A stretch of DNA of 64,000 bases from DASPHG01 sp963748315 (GCA_963748315.1 CAVVIK010000006.1:186001-250000); one strand, 5' to 3'; shown: positions 17,304 through 26,917, counted from the stretch's first letter. Numbers and translations: made by a program. The notes: generated by a model not told the origin, from the sequence alone.

Positions 17304-18131
17304 ATGACGCTCAAGACCGCTCTCGCCGCCAACATGCTCGCCGCCGCGCTGATCTTCGCCGCGTGCGGTGACGACGACGATGACGGCGCGGACGGGGAAT
17401 CGGCCGCAACGGTCTCGATCACCGCGGACGAACAGGGAATCCGCGCCCCGGAGTCGGTCGACGCCGGGCTCGCAGAGATCACTCTCGAGAACACGGGCGA
17501 GGGCAACCACGAGGCGCAGCTCATCCGCATCGACGGCAACCACACGCACGAGGACGTGCTCGAGCTCCTCACAGGCGAGGGCTCGCAGATACCCGACTGG
17601 TTGGTCGGCGGCGGCGGCGTCGGAACAGCAGAGGCCGGCGAGACGCGAACTGTGACCCAGGTTCTCGAGCCGGGCAGCTACGCGGTCATCGACACGGGCG
17701 CCGAGCAGCCGCAGAGCGCTCCGCTCGAGGTAACGGGTGACCCCGCCGATGTGGAGCTACCGGACGCCGAAGCGAGCGTTACGGCCAGCGAGTACACCTT
17801 CGATGCTTCCGGCCTCAAGTCCGGCACCAACACGCTCCTGTTCGAGAACGCGGGCGAGGAGCTGCATCACCTGATCGCCAGCCCAGTAAAGGACGACGCG
17901 ACTCCCGAGCAGGTCCTGAAGTTCTTCGAGACCGATGAGAAGAGCCCGGACCCGTTCACGCAGGGCGAGGAGGGAGACGTCGAGACCGCTGTGCTCGCCG
18001 ATGGCGAGGCCCAGGTGACCCAGCTCGAGCTCGCGGCGGGCAAGTACGCGTTCATGTGCTTCATTCCCGACCGCGCCGGCGGCCCGCCGCACGCGGCGAA
18101 GGGGATGATCACGATCGAAGAGATCCAGTAG
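17304..18131 (+). CDS. Lipoprotein with two cupredoxin-like domains
   Basis: 275 residues. The signal peptide ends in the lipobox IFAAC, followed by a poly-Asp stretch. Two similar beta-sandwich halves follow (ITLENTGEGNHEAQLIRI and LLFENAGEELHHLIASPV each start one). The second half ends with a Cys-x10-His-x4-Met arrangement (MCFIPDRAGGPPHAAKGM), which together with the earlier His could make a type 1 copper site; the first half lacks the Cys. It is probably anchored outside the membrane and may bind copper or act in electron transfer. RBS GAGGAGG precedes the ATG. Confidence 0.7.
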   Translation: MTLKTALAANMLAAALIFAACGDDDDDGADGESAATVSITADEQGIRAPESVDAGLAEITLENTGEGNHEAQLIRIDGNHTHEDVLELLTGEGSQIPDWLVGGGGVGTAEAGETRTVTQVLEPGSYAVIDTGAEQPQSAPLEVTGDPADVELPDAEASVTASEYTFDASGLKSGTNTLLFENAGEELHHLIASPVKDDATPEQVLKFFETDEKSPDPFTQGEEGDVETAVLADGEAQVTQLELAAGKYAFMCFIPDRAGGPPHAAKGMITIEEIQ

Positions 18132-18228
18132 GCCGGCGGGGCATGGGCGCGCACCCGTCTGGGGCGAAGTTGCCGTTCGTTATGCCGTAACTGAAGCCAA
18201 CTTGGCGCAGCTGGACGGATGTCCGATT

Positions 18229-18241
18229 ACGCAAATTGCGT
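18229..18241. promoter_or_regulatory. Palindrome before the GGDEF/HD-GYP gene
   Basis: ACGCAA-A-TTGCGT is a perfect 13-bp palindrome, AT-rich for this genome, 24 bases before the GTG start. It may be an operator or lie within the promoter. The 133-bp gap around it holds nothing else I can recognise. Confidence 0.4.
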
Positions 18242-18264
18242 GATTTGCCGATCCCGGGGCCTAC

Positions 18265-20379
18265 GTGCTAGAGACGCCCCCACCGGCAGCTCAGACGTCA
18301 GGACGACAGCGGTCGCGCTTCGGCCGCCTCGGCGACCACCCCTCGGTTGACCGATTCTCCAACGACCTCGCGATGCTCGACGAGGTCACCGGGCTTCGCG
18401 ACTCGCGTTGCCTGTGGAAGGAGCTCGCACAGCGATCGGCCTCGTGCTCGGAGAGCGCGCCACTCGCCGTGGTGGTGGTCGACTTCGACCGCTTCCACGA
18501 CGTGAACGAGCACTACGACCGCTCGATCGGCGACGCGGTGCTGCGCAGGTGCGCGAAGGTGGCCGCGGAAGAGGCGCCGTCGCCACGTCTCGCATTTCGG
18601 TATCGCGACGACGAGCTCGTGCTGCTCGTGCCCGGCGACGAGGAGGACGGTCGCGAACTTGCGGAGCGCGTGCGAGCGCAGATCGCCGCCCAGAACAGCA
18701 ACCTGCCGGCGGTCACCGTCTCCTGCGGCGTCGCGGTCCTCCATTGCGCCGTCGAACCGATCGTCGCGCTCGGCAAGGCGGGGCCCGCGTTGCAGGCGGC
18801 CAAGAACTCGGGCGGCAATCGCGTAGTCGTGGCGACGGAGACCGACCGCAACGGGCACAGCGGTCATAACGGCAACGGGAACGGCGACGGAGGCGAAAGC
18901 GCGGCACGCCGGGCGGCGCTCGCGATGGCCGTCGCCTCACTCGAGGCGCGCGACCGCGCGACCGCCGCTCACTCGGACGACGTCGTAACCCTGTGCGAGT
19001 CGATCGGAACTCGGCTCGGCCTTAGCGACCTGCAGCTCGACCGGCTCACAGCAGCCGCCCAGCTGCACGACGTCGGCAAGCTGGCGATGCCGACCGAGAT
19101 CCTGAACAAGCGCGGCCCGCTCAACGACGAGGAGTGGGAGATCATCCGCGAGCACACCGTGATCGGCGAGCGCATGCTGCGTGCGGTGCCAGAGATGGGC
19201 GCCGTCGCCAACATGGTCCGCCACTCGCACGAGCGCTGGGACGGCAGCGGGTACCCCGACGGGCTCGCGGGCGAGGAGATCCCACTCGCCAGCCGCATCA
19301 TCCTGTGCGCGGACGCCTTCCATGCAATCCGCTCGGACCGCCCGTACCGGCCGGGCCGCTCGGCGGACGAGGCGCTCACGGAGGTCCGGCGCTACGCGGG
19401 TGAGCAGTTCGACCCGCGTGTCGTCGAGGCGCTCGTGGCAATCGCGCGCGACATCCGCCGCGCGAACGGCTCCGGCATTTCGCTGCCGCGCTCACGCCGG
19501 CTCGCAGCCATGCTCGCGGCACTCGCGGTGTTCGGCGGCGGGAGCGCCTACGCCGCGTCCGAGAACGTCCGCCACGTCGTGGACGAGGTCGTGAAGGCAG
19601 TGGGGCCGGGCACCGTGCTCCAAGCCGCGGAGGCCGAGGCCGGCTCACCCGACTTCGCTCTGCGTCCGATCGACCAGGTGTCCCAGATCATCCCGGTCTC
19701 GATCCTCACGCCTGACTTGGAGCTCGCACCCTTCCGTGAGGCGCCCCCGTCGTATCGCGGGTCTCCGGCCCAGAGCGCGATCGGCGACTCGGTGATCGCG
19801 TTCGTCGACGAGCCCGCTGCCGCCGAGGACGTCGTCTCGGGCTCTGCTCCGGCGGTCGAAGAACTGCGACCGCCGGACACCCTCATCCCCGCCGTGCCGG
19901 TTAGCCCCGCGCCGCCGCTGAGCACGCCGGTTCCTGCCGTTTCACCCGATGCCACGACGCCGGCGCTCGTGCCCGTCGAGAACGTTGCGCCCGATGCCGG
20001 CGCGCCTGACGACAAGGGCAATCCCCACGGCGAGCCACCGGCGGTCGGCAATCCGCACGGCGACCCGCCTGGGCAGGACACGCAGGAGCCACCCCCAGCG
20101 GAGATCCTTCCGACCCCGCCGCCCCTGGTGGAGATCACACCGCCGCCCGAGCAGCCGAGCGAGCCGGCTGAGGAGCCCGAGGACGAGCCTGAGCCCCCGC
20201 CCGACGAGGAGAGCGAGCCCCCGCCCATTCCGCCCATCCGGGAAGAGAACGTGGCCTCCGAGGAGAGCGCCGCCATCTCGCCTGAGAGTTACGTGCCGGA
20301 AATCCCGGCGGTTGACGCCACGAAGCCCGACGCCGACGCGGCAGAGCCCGTCATTACCGAGACGCCGACCACCGAGTAG
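18265..20379 (+). CDS. Degenerate GGDEF / HD-GYP membrane protein with Pro-rich tail
   Basis: 704 residues. Residues 35-195 form a GGDEF-type fold (VVVVDFDRFHDVNEHY), but the active-site motif is RYRDDEL instead of GG(D/E)EF, so diguanylate cyclase activity is unlikely. After a Gly/Asn-rich linker comes an HD-GYP domain (about 215-400) with LHDVGK (His268, Asp269) and HERWDGSGYP near 329, so c-di-GMP phosphodiesterase activity is plausible. A single hydrophobic helix at about 413-432 is followed by about 270 residues rich in Pro, Glu and Ala with no domain recognised. If the helix spans the membrane, the tail is outside the cell and may reach into the wall. GTG start; a palindrome lies upstream. 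Confidence 0.8.
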   Translation: MLETPPPAAQTSGRQRSRFGRLGDHPSVDRFSNDLAMLDEVTGLRDSRCLWKELAQRSASCSESAPLAVVVVDFDRFHDVNEHYDRSIGDAVLRRCAKVAAEEAPSPRLAFRYRDDELVLLVPGDEEDGRELAERVRAQIAAQNSNLPAVTVSCGVAVLHCAVEPIVALGKAGPALQAAKNSGGNRVVVATETDRNGHSGHNGNGNGDGGESAARRAALAMAVASLEARDRATAAHSDDVVTLCESIGTRLGLSDLQLDRLTAAAQLHDVGKLAMPTEILNKRGPLNDEEWEIIREHTVIGERMLRAVPEMGAVANMVRHSHERWDGSGYPDGLAGEEIPLASRIILCADAFHAIRSDRPYRPGRSADEALTEVRRYAGEQFDPRVVEALVAIARDIRRANGSGISLPRSRRLAAMLAALAVFGGGSAYAASENVRHVVDEVVKAVGPGTVLQAAEAEAGSPDFALRPIDQVSQIIPVSILTPDLELAPFREAPPSYRGSPAQSAIGDSVIAFVDEPAAAEDVVSGSAPAVEELRPPDTLIPAVPVSPAPPLSTPVPAVSPDATTPALVPVENVAPDAGAPDDKGNPHGEPPAVGNPHGDPPGQDTQEPPPAEILPTPPPLVEITPPPEQPSEPAEEPEDEPEPPPDEESEPPPIPPIREENVASEESAAISPESYVPEIPAVDATKPDADAAEPVITETPTTE

Positions 20380-20398
20380 CGCGTAGCCTTGAAGGCGC

Positions 20399-21628
20399 GT
20401 GAGGCTGGGGGTATGTGTTGCGGCGGCGGTGGCGGTCTTGGCGACCGCAGGCACGGCTGCCGCGAACGTCGGCGGCCTGCCCGAGGACGCGCCGGGCGCC
20501 CGCGAGGTGGTGCTCGTGGCGAACGCCGAGGACGGGACGGTGAGCCTCGTCGCGCCCCGCCGCCTCAAGGTCCTGCGAACGATCGACATCCTGCCCGACG
20601 GCGCTGAGCCCGGCATAACGGACAACCCGACCCAGGCGCTCCTCGGCCAGCAGATCGTGGAGGCGGCCGGCGGCGAGAACTACGCGCAGGACCTCGACGT
20701 CTCGCCGAACGGGCGCACCCTCTACGTCTCACGCGGGCATCGCGGCGACGTAGCCGCGTTCAACATCCGCACCGGCCGGCTGCGCTGGAAGGTGCCGATT
20801 CCCGGCCTGCGCTCCGACCACATGACGATCTCGGAAGACGGCCGCCGCCTGTACGTATCCGCGCTGACCGAGGACGAGGTCGAGGTGATCGACACCCGGC
20901 TGCATCTGATCGTCGACCGCTTCGACTCGGGACAGTGGCCGCACGACAATCACGTGAGCCCGGATGGCCAGCGGATCTACAACGGCAGCATCGGCAACAT
21001 CGTCGCCCCCGAGGAGTCGCGCGAAGCCGCTGCGGGCGGGGAGTCGCCGTACCAGCTGACGGTGGTGGACTCGCGGACGCTCGAGCCGGTCCAGTCGTTC
21101 CCGTTCGAGCGCGGCATCCGGCCGTACGTGATCACCCATGAGGAGCGGCGCATGTACGCGCAGCTCTCCGAGTTTCACGGCGTGATCGCGTTCGACCTCG
21201 ACAACGGCGAGATCGTGCGGCGCCGAAAGCTGCCGGTCGACGAGGGCGTGACCGAGGACGACTACGACTTCGAGGCGCCCCACCACGGCCTCGCGCTCTC
21301 CCCCGACGGGAGGACGCTATGCGCGGCGGGCCGCGCGTCCGACTACGTCGCGCTGCTCTCCACCCGCCGGCTTCGCCCGACCGCGATCATCGAGGTCGAC
21401 GATGCGCCCAGCTGGGCCGCGATCAACGCGCGCGGAACGCGCTGCTTCGTTGCGAACACGCGCGCCGACAACCTGTCGGTGATCTCGCTCGCAAAGCGCA
21501 AGGAGATCGAGCGCCTCGACGTCGGCGACGGGCCGAAGCAGATCGAGGTCGCGCGGCTCGCGCGGCGCGCCCTCTGCACGTCGACGCGGCTGCTCGGGTG
21601 CAAGCCGCAGCGAGCCTCATTCGGCTAG
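20399..21628 (+). CDS. Exported YVTN-type beta-propeller protein
   Basis: 409 residues with a signal peptide (VAAAVAVLATAGTAAA). Repeats of the form LDVSPNGRTLYVSRG, ISEDGRRLYVSAL, LALSPDGRTLCAAGR and VANTRADNLSVISL mark a seven-bladed propeller of the YncE/40-residue YVTN family. Proteins like this are often surface or periplasmic binding modules. No catalytic motif is visible. The 3' end overlaps the convergent GNAT gene by 12 bp. Confidence 0.78.
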   Translation: MRLGVCVAAAVAVLATAGTAAANVGGLPEDAPGAREVVLVANAEDGTVSLVAPRRLKVLRTIDILPDGAEPGITDNPTQALLGQQIVEAAGGENYAQDLDVSPNGRTLYVSRGHRGDVAAFNIRTGRLRWKVPIPGLRSDHMTISEDGRRLYVSALTEDEVEVIDTRLHLIVDRFDSGQWPHDNHVSPDGQRIYNGSIGNIVAPEESREAAAGGESPYQLTVVDSRTLEPVQSFPFERGIRPYVITHEERRMYAQLSEFHGVIAFDLDNGEIVRRRKLPVDEGVTEDDYDFEAPHHGLALSPDGRTLCAAGRASDYVALLSTRRLRPTAIIEVDDAPSWAAINARGTRCFVANTRADNLSVISLAKRKEIERLDVGDGPKQIEVARLARRALCTSTRLLGCKPQRASFG

Positions 21629-22102
21629 CTCCAGCACGACCGACGTCTCGATCTGGCGCTCGGGGATCGACCAGTAGGTCCTGAGAAGCTCCGCCGCGCG
21701 CTCTTGTGGGACGAGCTCGAATCCGTGCCGGCGATAGAAGGCGATCGCCCACTCGGCCGCGGCCCAGGTGCCGACGAGCATCCGCCGCCCTCCCGGGCCC
21801 GTGAGCCGCCCGAGCAGCGCGGCGCCGATCCCGCGCCGCTGCTGGGCCGGCAGCACGTATGCGTGGCGGATCAGGTCGACGTCGCCGACGTCCTGGATCC
21901 CCATCACCCCGACGAGGTCGCCGTCCTCCTCGTAGCCCCAGAACACCACGCCCGCGTCGAGCTCGCGGTCGAGCTCGGTCGCGGGCATGTACGGCTCGTG
22001 CCAGCGATCGGCGGGGATTACACCGCGGTATGCCTCGGCGGCCGCGTTGACGATCGCGAGGATCGCCTCGCGCTCGTCGTCACGGCACGGACGAATGCTC
22101 AC
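21617..22102 (-). CDS. GNAT-family N-acetyltransferase
   Basis: 161 residues. The acetyl-CoA binding motif A is YVLPAQQRRGIGAALLGRL and motif B includes AIAFYRRHGFELV, both standard for the GNAT fold. The acceptor is unknown. It overlaps the start of nothing conserved, but its 5' end overlaps by 23 bp the 3' end of the alpha/beta hydrolase gene on the same strand, so translational coupling is likely. Confidence 0.85.
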   Translation of the reverse strand: MSIRPCRDDEREAILAIVNAAAEAYRGVIPADRWHEPYMPATELDRELDAGVVFWGYEEDGDLVGVMGIQDVGDVDLIRHAYVLPAQQRRGIGAALLGRLTGPGGRRMLVGTWAAAEWAIAFYRRHGFELVPQERAAELLRTYWSIPERQIETSVVLELAE

Positions 22103-22991
22103 GCGCGTCCATGAACTCGAGGAAGTGGGTCAGCACGCCCTCCGGATCCTCGACCTGTGGCCAGTGGCCGATGTCGTCGCCGAGGAGGACGACGTCGGCG
22201 TTCGGGATCACCTCGATGTAGCGCTCCGCCATGTGGCGGCCCGAGTTCGGGTCGCACGGCCCGTCGATCAGCCGCATCGGGACGCTCGTCGCGCGCATCG
22301 CCGCGACCCAGCGATTGCGGTGGTGGTAGCGGTCGAGGACGAAGCGGCCGACCTTGTGCATCACGACCCGCCCGTTGTTGTAGCTCAGGATCTCGCTGAA
22401 GCGCCGCCACTGCTCATCGGTCGGCTTGGTGTTCGGGCCGAACACCTCGTTCACCGACGGGCGGATGAGGGCGTCGGACAGGAACACCGACGGGAACATC
22501 GCGAACAGGCCGCCGAGCGGCGTACGCGCCGTGAGGGTCTGCATCAGGCGCGGCTTGTACGCCTCGATGAACATGCCGCCGTTCAGCCATGTGATCGATT
22601 TGATCGAGTAGGGCCGGTCCGCCTCGGCGCGCTCCTCGTGCCGGCTGAGCATCTCCTGTACGACGCTGTCGCCGATGTCGTGCGCGAGCACGTGGCACTC
22701 GGTCACGCCGAGCTGCCCGAGCAGCGCCTCGTGCATGTCGGCGTGGTCGTGGACCGAGTACTCGTACTCGACCGGCTTCGCCGAGAAGCCCATCCCGAGC
22801 ATGTCGGGCGCGATGACCGTGAAGCGCTCGGTCAGCGTGGGCCAGATGTCGCTCCAGTCGAACGAGCTGAACGGGTAGCCGTGCGCGAGCAGGAGCACCG
22901 GCCCGTTGCCCTCGCGGCGGTAGAAGACGTCGAAGCCCAGGTAGTCGAAGTGCTCGCCCCGCGAGCGCCAGTCCTCGAGTTGTGGGTCCAT
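22080..22991 (-). CDS. Alpha/beta hydrolase with Asp nucleophile (haloalkane dehalogenase/epoxide hydrolase type)
   Basis: 303 residues. The oxyanion motif is HGYPFSSFDW and the nucleophile elbow is VLAHDIGDSV, with Asp in place of Ser as in haloalkane dehalogenases and epoxide hydrolases. The acid is probably Asp in LIDGPCDPNSG and the base His in DDIGHWPQVEDP. A cap region of about 110 residues lies between the elbow and the acid. The substrate class cannot be fixed without structural comparison. It is in the same direction as the ceramidase-like gene, 4 bp downstream of that gene's stop. Confidence 0.8.
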   Translation of the reverse strand: MDPQLEDWRSRGEHFDYLGFDVFYRREGNGPVLLLAHGYPFSSFDWSDIWPTLTERFTVIAPDMLGMGFSAKPVEYEYSVHDHADMHEALLGQLGVTECHVLAHDIGDSVVQEMLSRHEERAEADRPYSIKSITWLNGGMFIEAYKPRLMQTLTARTPLGGLFAMFPSVFLSDALIRPSVNEVFGPNTKPTDEQWRRFSEILSYNNGRVVMHKVGRFVLDRYHHRNRWVAAMRATSVPMRLIDGPCDPNSGRHMAERYIEVIPNADVVLLGDDIGHWPQVEDPEGVLTHFLEFMDAREHSSVP

Positions 22992-22995
22992 CTCG

Positions 22996-25900
22996 CTAGC
23001 GCGAGACTACGACAGGCTGCGCGCTGCGGTTGCCCCACTCGTCCGCGACGATGATGCGAGCCACGTCGCCGGCCTTGAGCGCGCTCTTCGAGACGAAGAC
23101 GCCGGAGGCGGTGGGCTTGAGCGTCTCCGTCTTGCGACCGCCCTTGGCCTTGGTGATCTCGACGGTCGCCGTGGTCGCCGGAGCCGCGTCGAGCCAGGGC
23201 CGGAACGAGCAGTTGAGGCAGTAGTGCTCGACCTCGGTCAGGCTCGTGCCGGAGTAGCCGCGGTCGGGCTTGAGGAAGCGCGCGCCGGTCGCCGCCGGGT
23301 CCTTCGCGGTGTCCGGGAAGTTGATCGGCCCGATCTCGAACGGGATCGGCGCGTTGTCGGGCGCGAGCGGCGGCCGTGCCGTGGCGATGTCCCCATCCCC
23401 CTGCTCGACGAGGCTCTCCTCGATCGTCGCGGTCGGCCCCGCATCGAAGGTCACGTGGCCGCCGCCGTCGATCTTCGCGTTCTCGGCTGTGATGCCGCTC
23501 CACGGGCGCACCTCGAACTCGTCGGAGATGCGCTCGTAGTCGGCGTCGGCGCCACCTTGCCGCCACTTGCCGTGAACGACGAACCGGTACGTCCCCGCCG
23601 GCGTTGCCTCGTAGACGTTGCCCTGCGGATCGACGAGCGGCATCCACGAGACGAAGGCCTCGAATGTCGCCGTCCAGTTCCAGACCTGGCCGCCGGCGCG
23701 GTAGCCGACCACGCCGTCGGCGACGCTCGCCGGCGCGTTCTCGTCGAACTCGGCCTTGCCCGCCGGGTAGGCGACCGTCACGGGGACCTCGCCGGTCTGG
23801 TCGGCGAAGACCTGCCACTGGCCGTTCACCTTGCGCTCGACCGTGACGACAGGGTTGTCCGTGTAGTTGTTGCCGCCGACCCACTGGAAGGTCGCCGCAT
23901 CGAAGCGCTCGATGTCCTCCGGCTGGCGCGCGATCGGGGCATCGCCGGTGCCGTCGTCCGGGAGCGTCTTGTCGTAGGCGACGACGCCCGCCGCGGCCGC
24001 CTCGGCCACCGCGCGCACGCGGGCGTCCTCGGCGTTCTGGTCGGCGACCTCCTTGGCGATCACGGGCGCCCACGCAGGATCGGCCTTCTGCGGATCCGTC
24101 TCGCCGTCGAGCTTGGCCTGCGACTCGTCGTCGCCCTTGAGCGCGTGGCCCATCCGCGTGAGCCGCGTCGCGAAGTAGTCGCTCGAGTGGGGACCCCAGC
24201 CGGTCAGGGCCTTGCGGTAGTGGTCGTGGGCCATGAAGTCGCGGTAGGTCGCGATGTAGCCGTTGTAGTCGTTCGCCATCGAGACGGTGGCGATCAGCTT
24301 GTAGCCGTGGTCGTTCGCGAACTCCTGGCTCTGCACGGTCCCGCCGCGCACGTCGGTGTCGTCGTGTGTGTAGTTGCCGCGGATCTTCAGCAGGTCGGTC
24401 GGCTCGGACTCGGCCTGCACACCACAGCCAAGCTCGGCGCAGGTCGGATCGTCCCAGCCCGCCGCGTCGTTGCGGATCTGCGCGCGCATGTGCTGCACGA
24501 GCTGGTCGGGCAATGTCCTCGAGTCGGACCCGACCGGGTCGAACTTCAGGTTGCACGTCCAGGTGCCCGTGCCCGAACCGTCGTCCTCGTGCGTGCCGTC
24601 GTCATTCGGCGTGCACTTGATCCGGTCGCTCGTGTTCGGATCGGTCGGGTCGTAGCCCAGGTACTCGTTTCCGGGCTGCGTGTCCGTGCGCGTCTTGATG
24701 TTGAACGACTGGTCGGCCCATTGCTCGCACGAGCAGACGGTGAACAGGATGTCGCCGAGGCGGAACGCCTGCATGTGGACGCCGAGCGTGTCCTGGAGCC
24801 CTGTGTACGAGGGTGCCGAGTAGTTCTCGGGGATCGGTATGCCGAGCTCCTCGAAGTCGTCTGTGGTGAGTCCCGGGAACTCCGCCCCGGTCTGCGCGAA
24901 GATCGGCTGCGCCGTGCTGCCGGCCGGGACCTCGGTGCAATCCGGCAGGCCGACGATCGGCACACGCGGGTTGCCCGCGAGCGCAGAGTCGGTGCGGCAC
25001 GACGAGACACCCGGGTAGGGATGCGACACCGGGCCGCCGAACCAGCGGTCCTCGATCGCGACGGGGAAGTCGGTCATCCAAGGCACGAAGCGCTCGCTGT
25101 AGGGCGTGCCGCCGTAGAAGGTCGAGCTCGTGTCGCCGTTGGGCTGCTGGGCGCGGATGTCGTTCACGTTCTCGATGACGCCGTCGGCAAGCAGGCGGCC
25201 CGCCCACTCCATCTGCTGGTACTGGGCGTGGTCGAAGATCGCCCGGTCGTGGACGGGATGCCAGAGGTCGGCCTCGACCTCGCTCGTGCCCGTCGCGTTC
25301 TGCGTGAAGATCGACACGCCGCCGACGCTGCGGTCGACGAGGCGTTCCGCGATCGCCGGGTACTCGCCCGTGATCAGGTCATACCCGTCGAGATCCTCGG
25401 GGTGCTGGCCCATGTTCACGATGTTCGCGAGCGGCTTCGGATCGCCGGGGTTGTCCACGTTCTCGAAGCTGACGACCGTCAGGTCGTGGTCGGTGTGCGG
25501 GCGCGGGAAGCCGACCGGCGTGCCGTCGTCGCCCCAGTCGGGCCCCATCGGGTTCTTGTGGAACTTGTCGAAGTAGCTCGCCGTGCCGCTGACGCGCACG
25601 TCGTGCATGTCGTTCAGGGCCTTCACGACGGCAGCCGCGTTCTGCTTCGCGTAGTAGTCGAAGAAGCGGAAGTCGAAGACGTCCTGGAACGCCCAGACGC
25701 CCCAGTTCAAGGACGAGTACGAGGGCGAGGAGTGGTTGTGCGTGACGGAGAGGGTCAGGTTCCGCTCGTTGATGACGCCGCCTGTCTGCTCGTCGAGCAG
25801 CTGCGCGGTCCGCCGCCAGAGGGCGTCCTGCGGGATGTAGTGGTCGTTCGAGACCAAGGCCAGGTAGTTGCCGTCGCCCTCGACGACGAGCGCGCGCACG

Positions 25901-26130
25901 GTCTCCCGCGCCTCGACCCCGTAGGAGGCCTGGTTCTTCACCTGCTGGGCGTGGGGATCGACGTCGCCGTAGCCGCCGTCGCGCGTCGACGAGTACTGCC
26001 CGGCCGAGTTCCCGACGTGGTAGGTCCCGTCGAGCACGGCCGCGCCCGCGCGCACCTGACCGGCCGAGGCCGCGGCGGCGGGGACCAGGGCGATCGCCGC
26101 AGTTGCGAGCGCGAGGACCAGGCGATTCAC
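22996..26130 (-). CDS. Secreted neutral/alkaline ceramidase-like enzyme
   Basis: 1044 residues with a signal peptide (ATAAIALVPAAAASA). The first mature residues QVRAGAAVLDGTYHVG and the later LSVTHNHSSPSY (His-x-His) and NIVNMGQHPEDLDG (His) match the zinc site of neutral/alkaline non-lysosomal ceramidases. IFTQNATGTSE lies where the family's catalytic Ser segment is found, although the exact family motif is altered. The long C-terminal half contains beta-rich segments. Such enzymes cleave ceramide to sphingosine and fatty acid; in soil bacteria the real lipid may differ. It is the largest secreted hydrolase here, followed by an alpha/beta hydrolase and a GNAT gene. Confidence 0.72.
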   Translation of the reverse strand: MNRLVLALATAAIALVPAAAASAGQVRAGAAVLDGTYHVGNSAGQYSSTRDGGYGDVDPHAQQVKNQASYGVEARETVRALVVEGDGNYLALVSNDHYIPQDALWRRTAQLLDEQTGGVINERNLTLSVTHNHSSPSYSSLNWGVWAFQDVFDFRFFDYYAKQNAAAVVKALNDMHDVRVSGTASYFDKFHKNPMGPDWGDDGTPVGFPRPHTDHDLTVVSFENVDNPGDPKPLANIVNMGQHPEDLDGYDLITGEYPAIAERLVDRSVGGVSIFTQNATGTSEVEADLWHPVHDRAIFDHAQYQQMEWAGRLLADGVIENVNDIRAQQPNGDTSSTFYGGTPYSERFVPWMTDFPVAIEDRWFGGPVSHPYPGVSSCRTDSALAGNPRVPIVGLPDCTEVPAGSTAQPIFAQTGAEFPGLTTDDFEELGIPIPENYSAPSYTGLQDTLGVHMQAFRLGDILFTVCSCEQWADQSFNIKTRTDTQPGNEYLGYDPTDPNTSDRIKCTPNDDGTHEDDGSGTGTWTCNLKFDPVGSDSRTLPDQLVQHMRAQIRNDAAGWDDPTCAELGCGVQAESEPTDLLKIRGNYTHDDTDVRGGTVQSQEFANDHGYKLIATVSMANDYNGYIATYRDFMAHDHYRKALTGWGPHSSDYFATRLTRMGHALKGDDESQAKLDGETDPQKADPAWAPVIAKEVADQNAEDARVRAVAEAAAAGVVAYDKTLPDDGTGDAPIARQPEDIERFDAATFQWVGGNNYTDNPVVTVERKVNGQWQVFADQTGEVPVTVAYPAGKAEFDENAPASVADGVVGYRAGGQVWNWTATFEAFVSWMPLVDPQGNVYEATPAGTYRFVVHGKWRQGGADADYERISDEFEVRPWSGITAENAKIDGGGHVTFDAGPTATIEESLVEQGDGDIATARPPLAPDNAPIPFEIGPINFPDTAKDPAATGARFLKPDRGYSGTSLTEVEHYCLNCSFRPWLDAAPATTATVEITKAKGGRKTETLKPTASGVFVSKSALKAGDVARIIVADEWGNRSAQPVVVSR

Positions 26131-26195
26131 AACACAGTCAACGTTTGTGAGCGCCAGCCCTTGCGCGGCGCGCCGGGGCGGCGGCGCCGGTAGCG

Positions 26196-26819
26196 CTAGG
26201 CCGAGACGGCGACCGGAGCGGCGTCGCGCGCGACGAGCTCCTGCTGGAGAGCGCGGCGGCCACGGTGGTGCAGGCCGTGGATCGAGTCCTCGGACTTGCC
26301 GAGGTGCGCGGCGATCTCGCCCGGCGACCAGCCGGCCACGTGCCGCAGCACGACGACCTCACGCTGCTCCTCGGGGAGCTCGGCGAGCGCGTCACGCAGC
26401 GTCAGCGACAGCGCGGCGCCGTGCTCGTCGTGACCCTCGTCGACCGCGAACGTATCCTCGGTCGGGACGGCGCGGCGACGGCGAATGTGGTCGATCGCCA
26501 TGTTGTGCGTGATCCGCAGCAGCCACGACGAGAACGGGACGGAGCGCTGCTCGTAGCGCTCGATCGAGCCCATCAGCCGTGTGAACACCTGCTGTGTGAC
26601 GTCCTCGGCCTCGTGCTCGTCGCGGACGATGCTGCGCGCGTAGCCGTAGACGTTGTCGGCGAACCGCAGGTACAGGTAGCGCAGCGCGGCCTGGTCGCCC
26701 TGCTTGGCCCTGGTGATCACGCGCGCCAGCTCCTGCGGCGAGCGATCCTTGTCCAGCTTCTGCTTCCGGTGGAAGCGGCCCTCGTTGAGGGTGGAGTAGC
26801 GGTCGAGCAGGTGCTGCAT
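26196..26819 (-). CDS. ECF-like sigma-70 family factor
   Basis: 207 residues. Region 2 is seen as YLYLRFADNVYGYARSIV, EAEDVTQQVFTRL and PFSSWLLRITHNMAIDHIRRR; region 4 as LAELPEEQREVVVLRHVAGW, SPGEIAAHLGKSEDSIHGLH. The ATG at 26819 has AGGAGG upstream; the longer frame would start inside the promoter region. No anti-sigma gene is adjacent. It is divergent from a BTAD-domain regulator, with an AT-rich palindromic intergenic region between. Confidence 0.85.
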   Translation of the reverse strand: MQHLLDRYSTLNEGRFHRKQKLDKDRSPQELARVITRAKQGDQAALRYLYLRFADNVYGYARSIVRDEHEAEDVTQQVFTRLMGSIERYEQRSVPFSSWLLRITHNMAIDHIRRRRAVPTEDTFAVDEGHDEHGAALSLTLRDALAELPEEQREVVVLRHVAGWSPGEIAAHLGKSEDSIHGLHHRGRRALQQELVARDAAPVAVSA

Positions 26820-26917
26820 GTGGTGTTCCTCCTGGTGTGTGAGTCCGTTGGGGGCCTGCCCTCCCCTGGACGATGCGAGCAACTTAAGGACCGCTCCTTT
26901 GGCGCCGATTAGGTGTC

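Noticed and set aside
23224..26193. A 989-codon open frame on the plus strand opposite the ceramidase-like gene
   Set aside because: It mirrors codon positions of the real gene in GC-rich DNA, is full of Arg/Val/Leu with no domain, and the minus strand has a signal peptide and zinc motifs.
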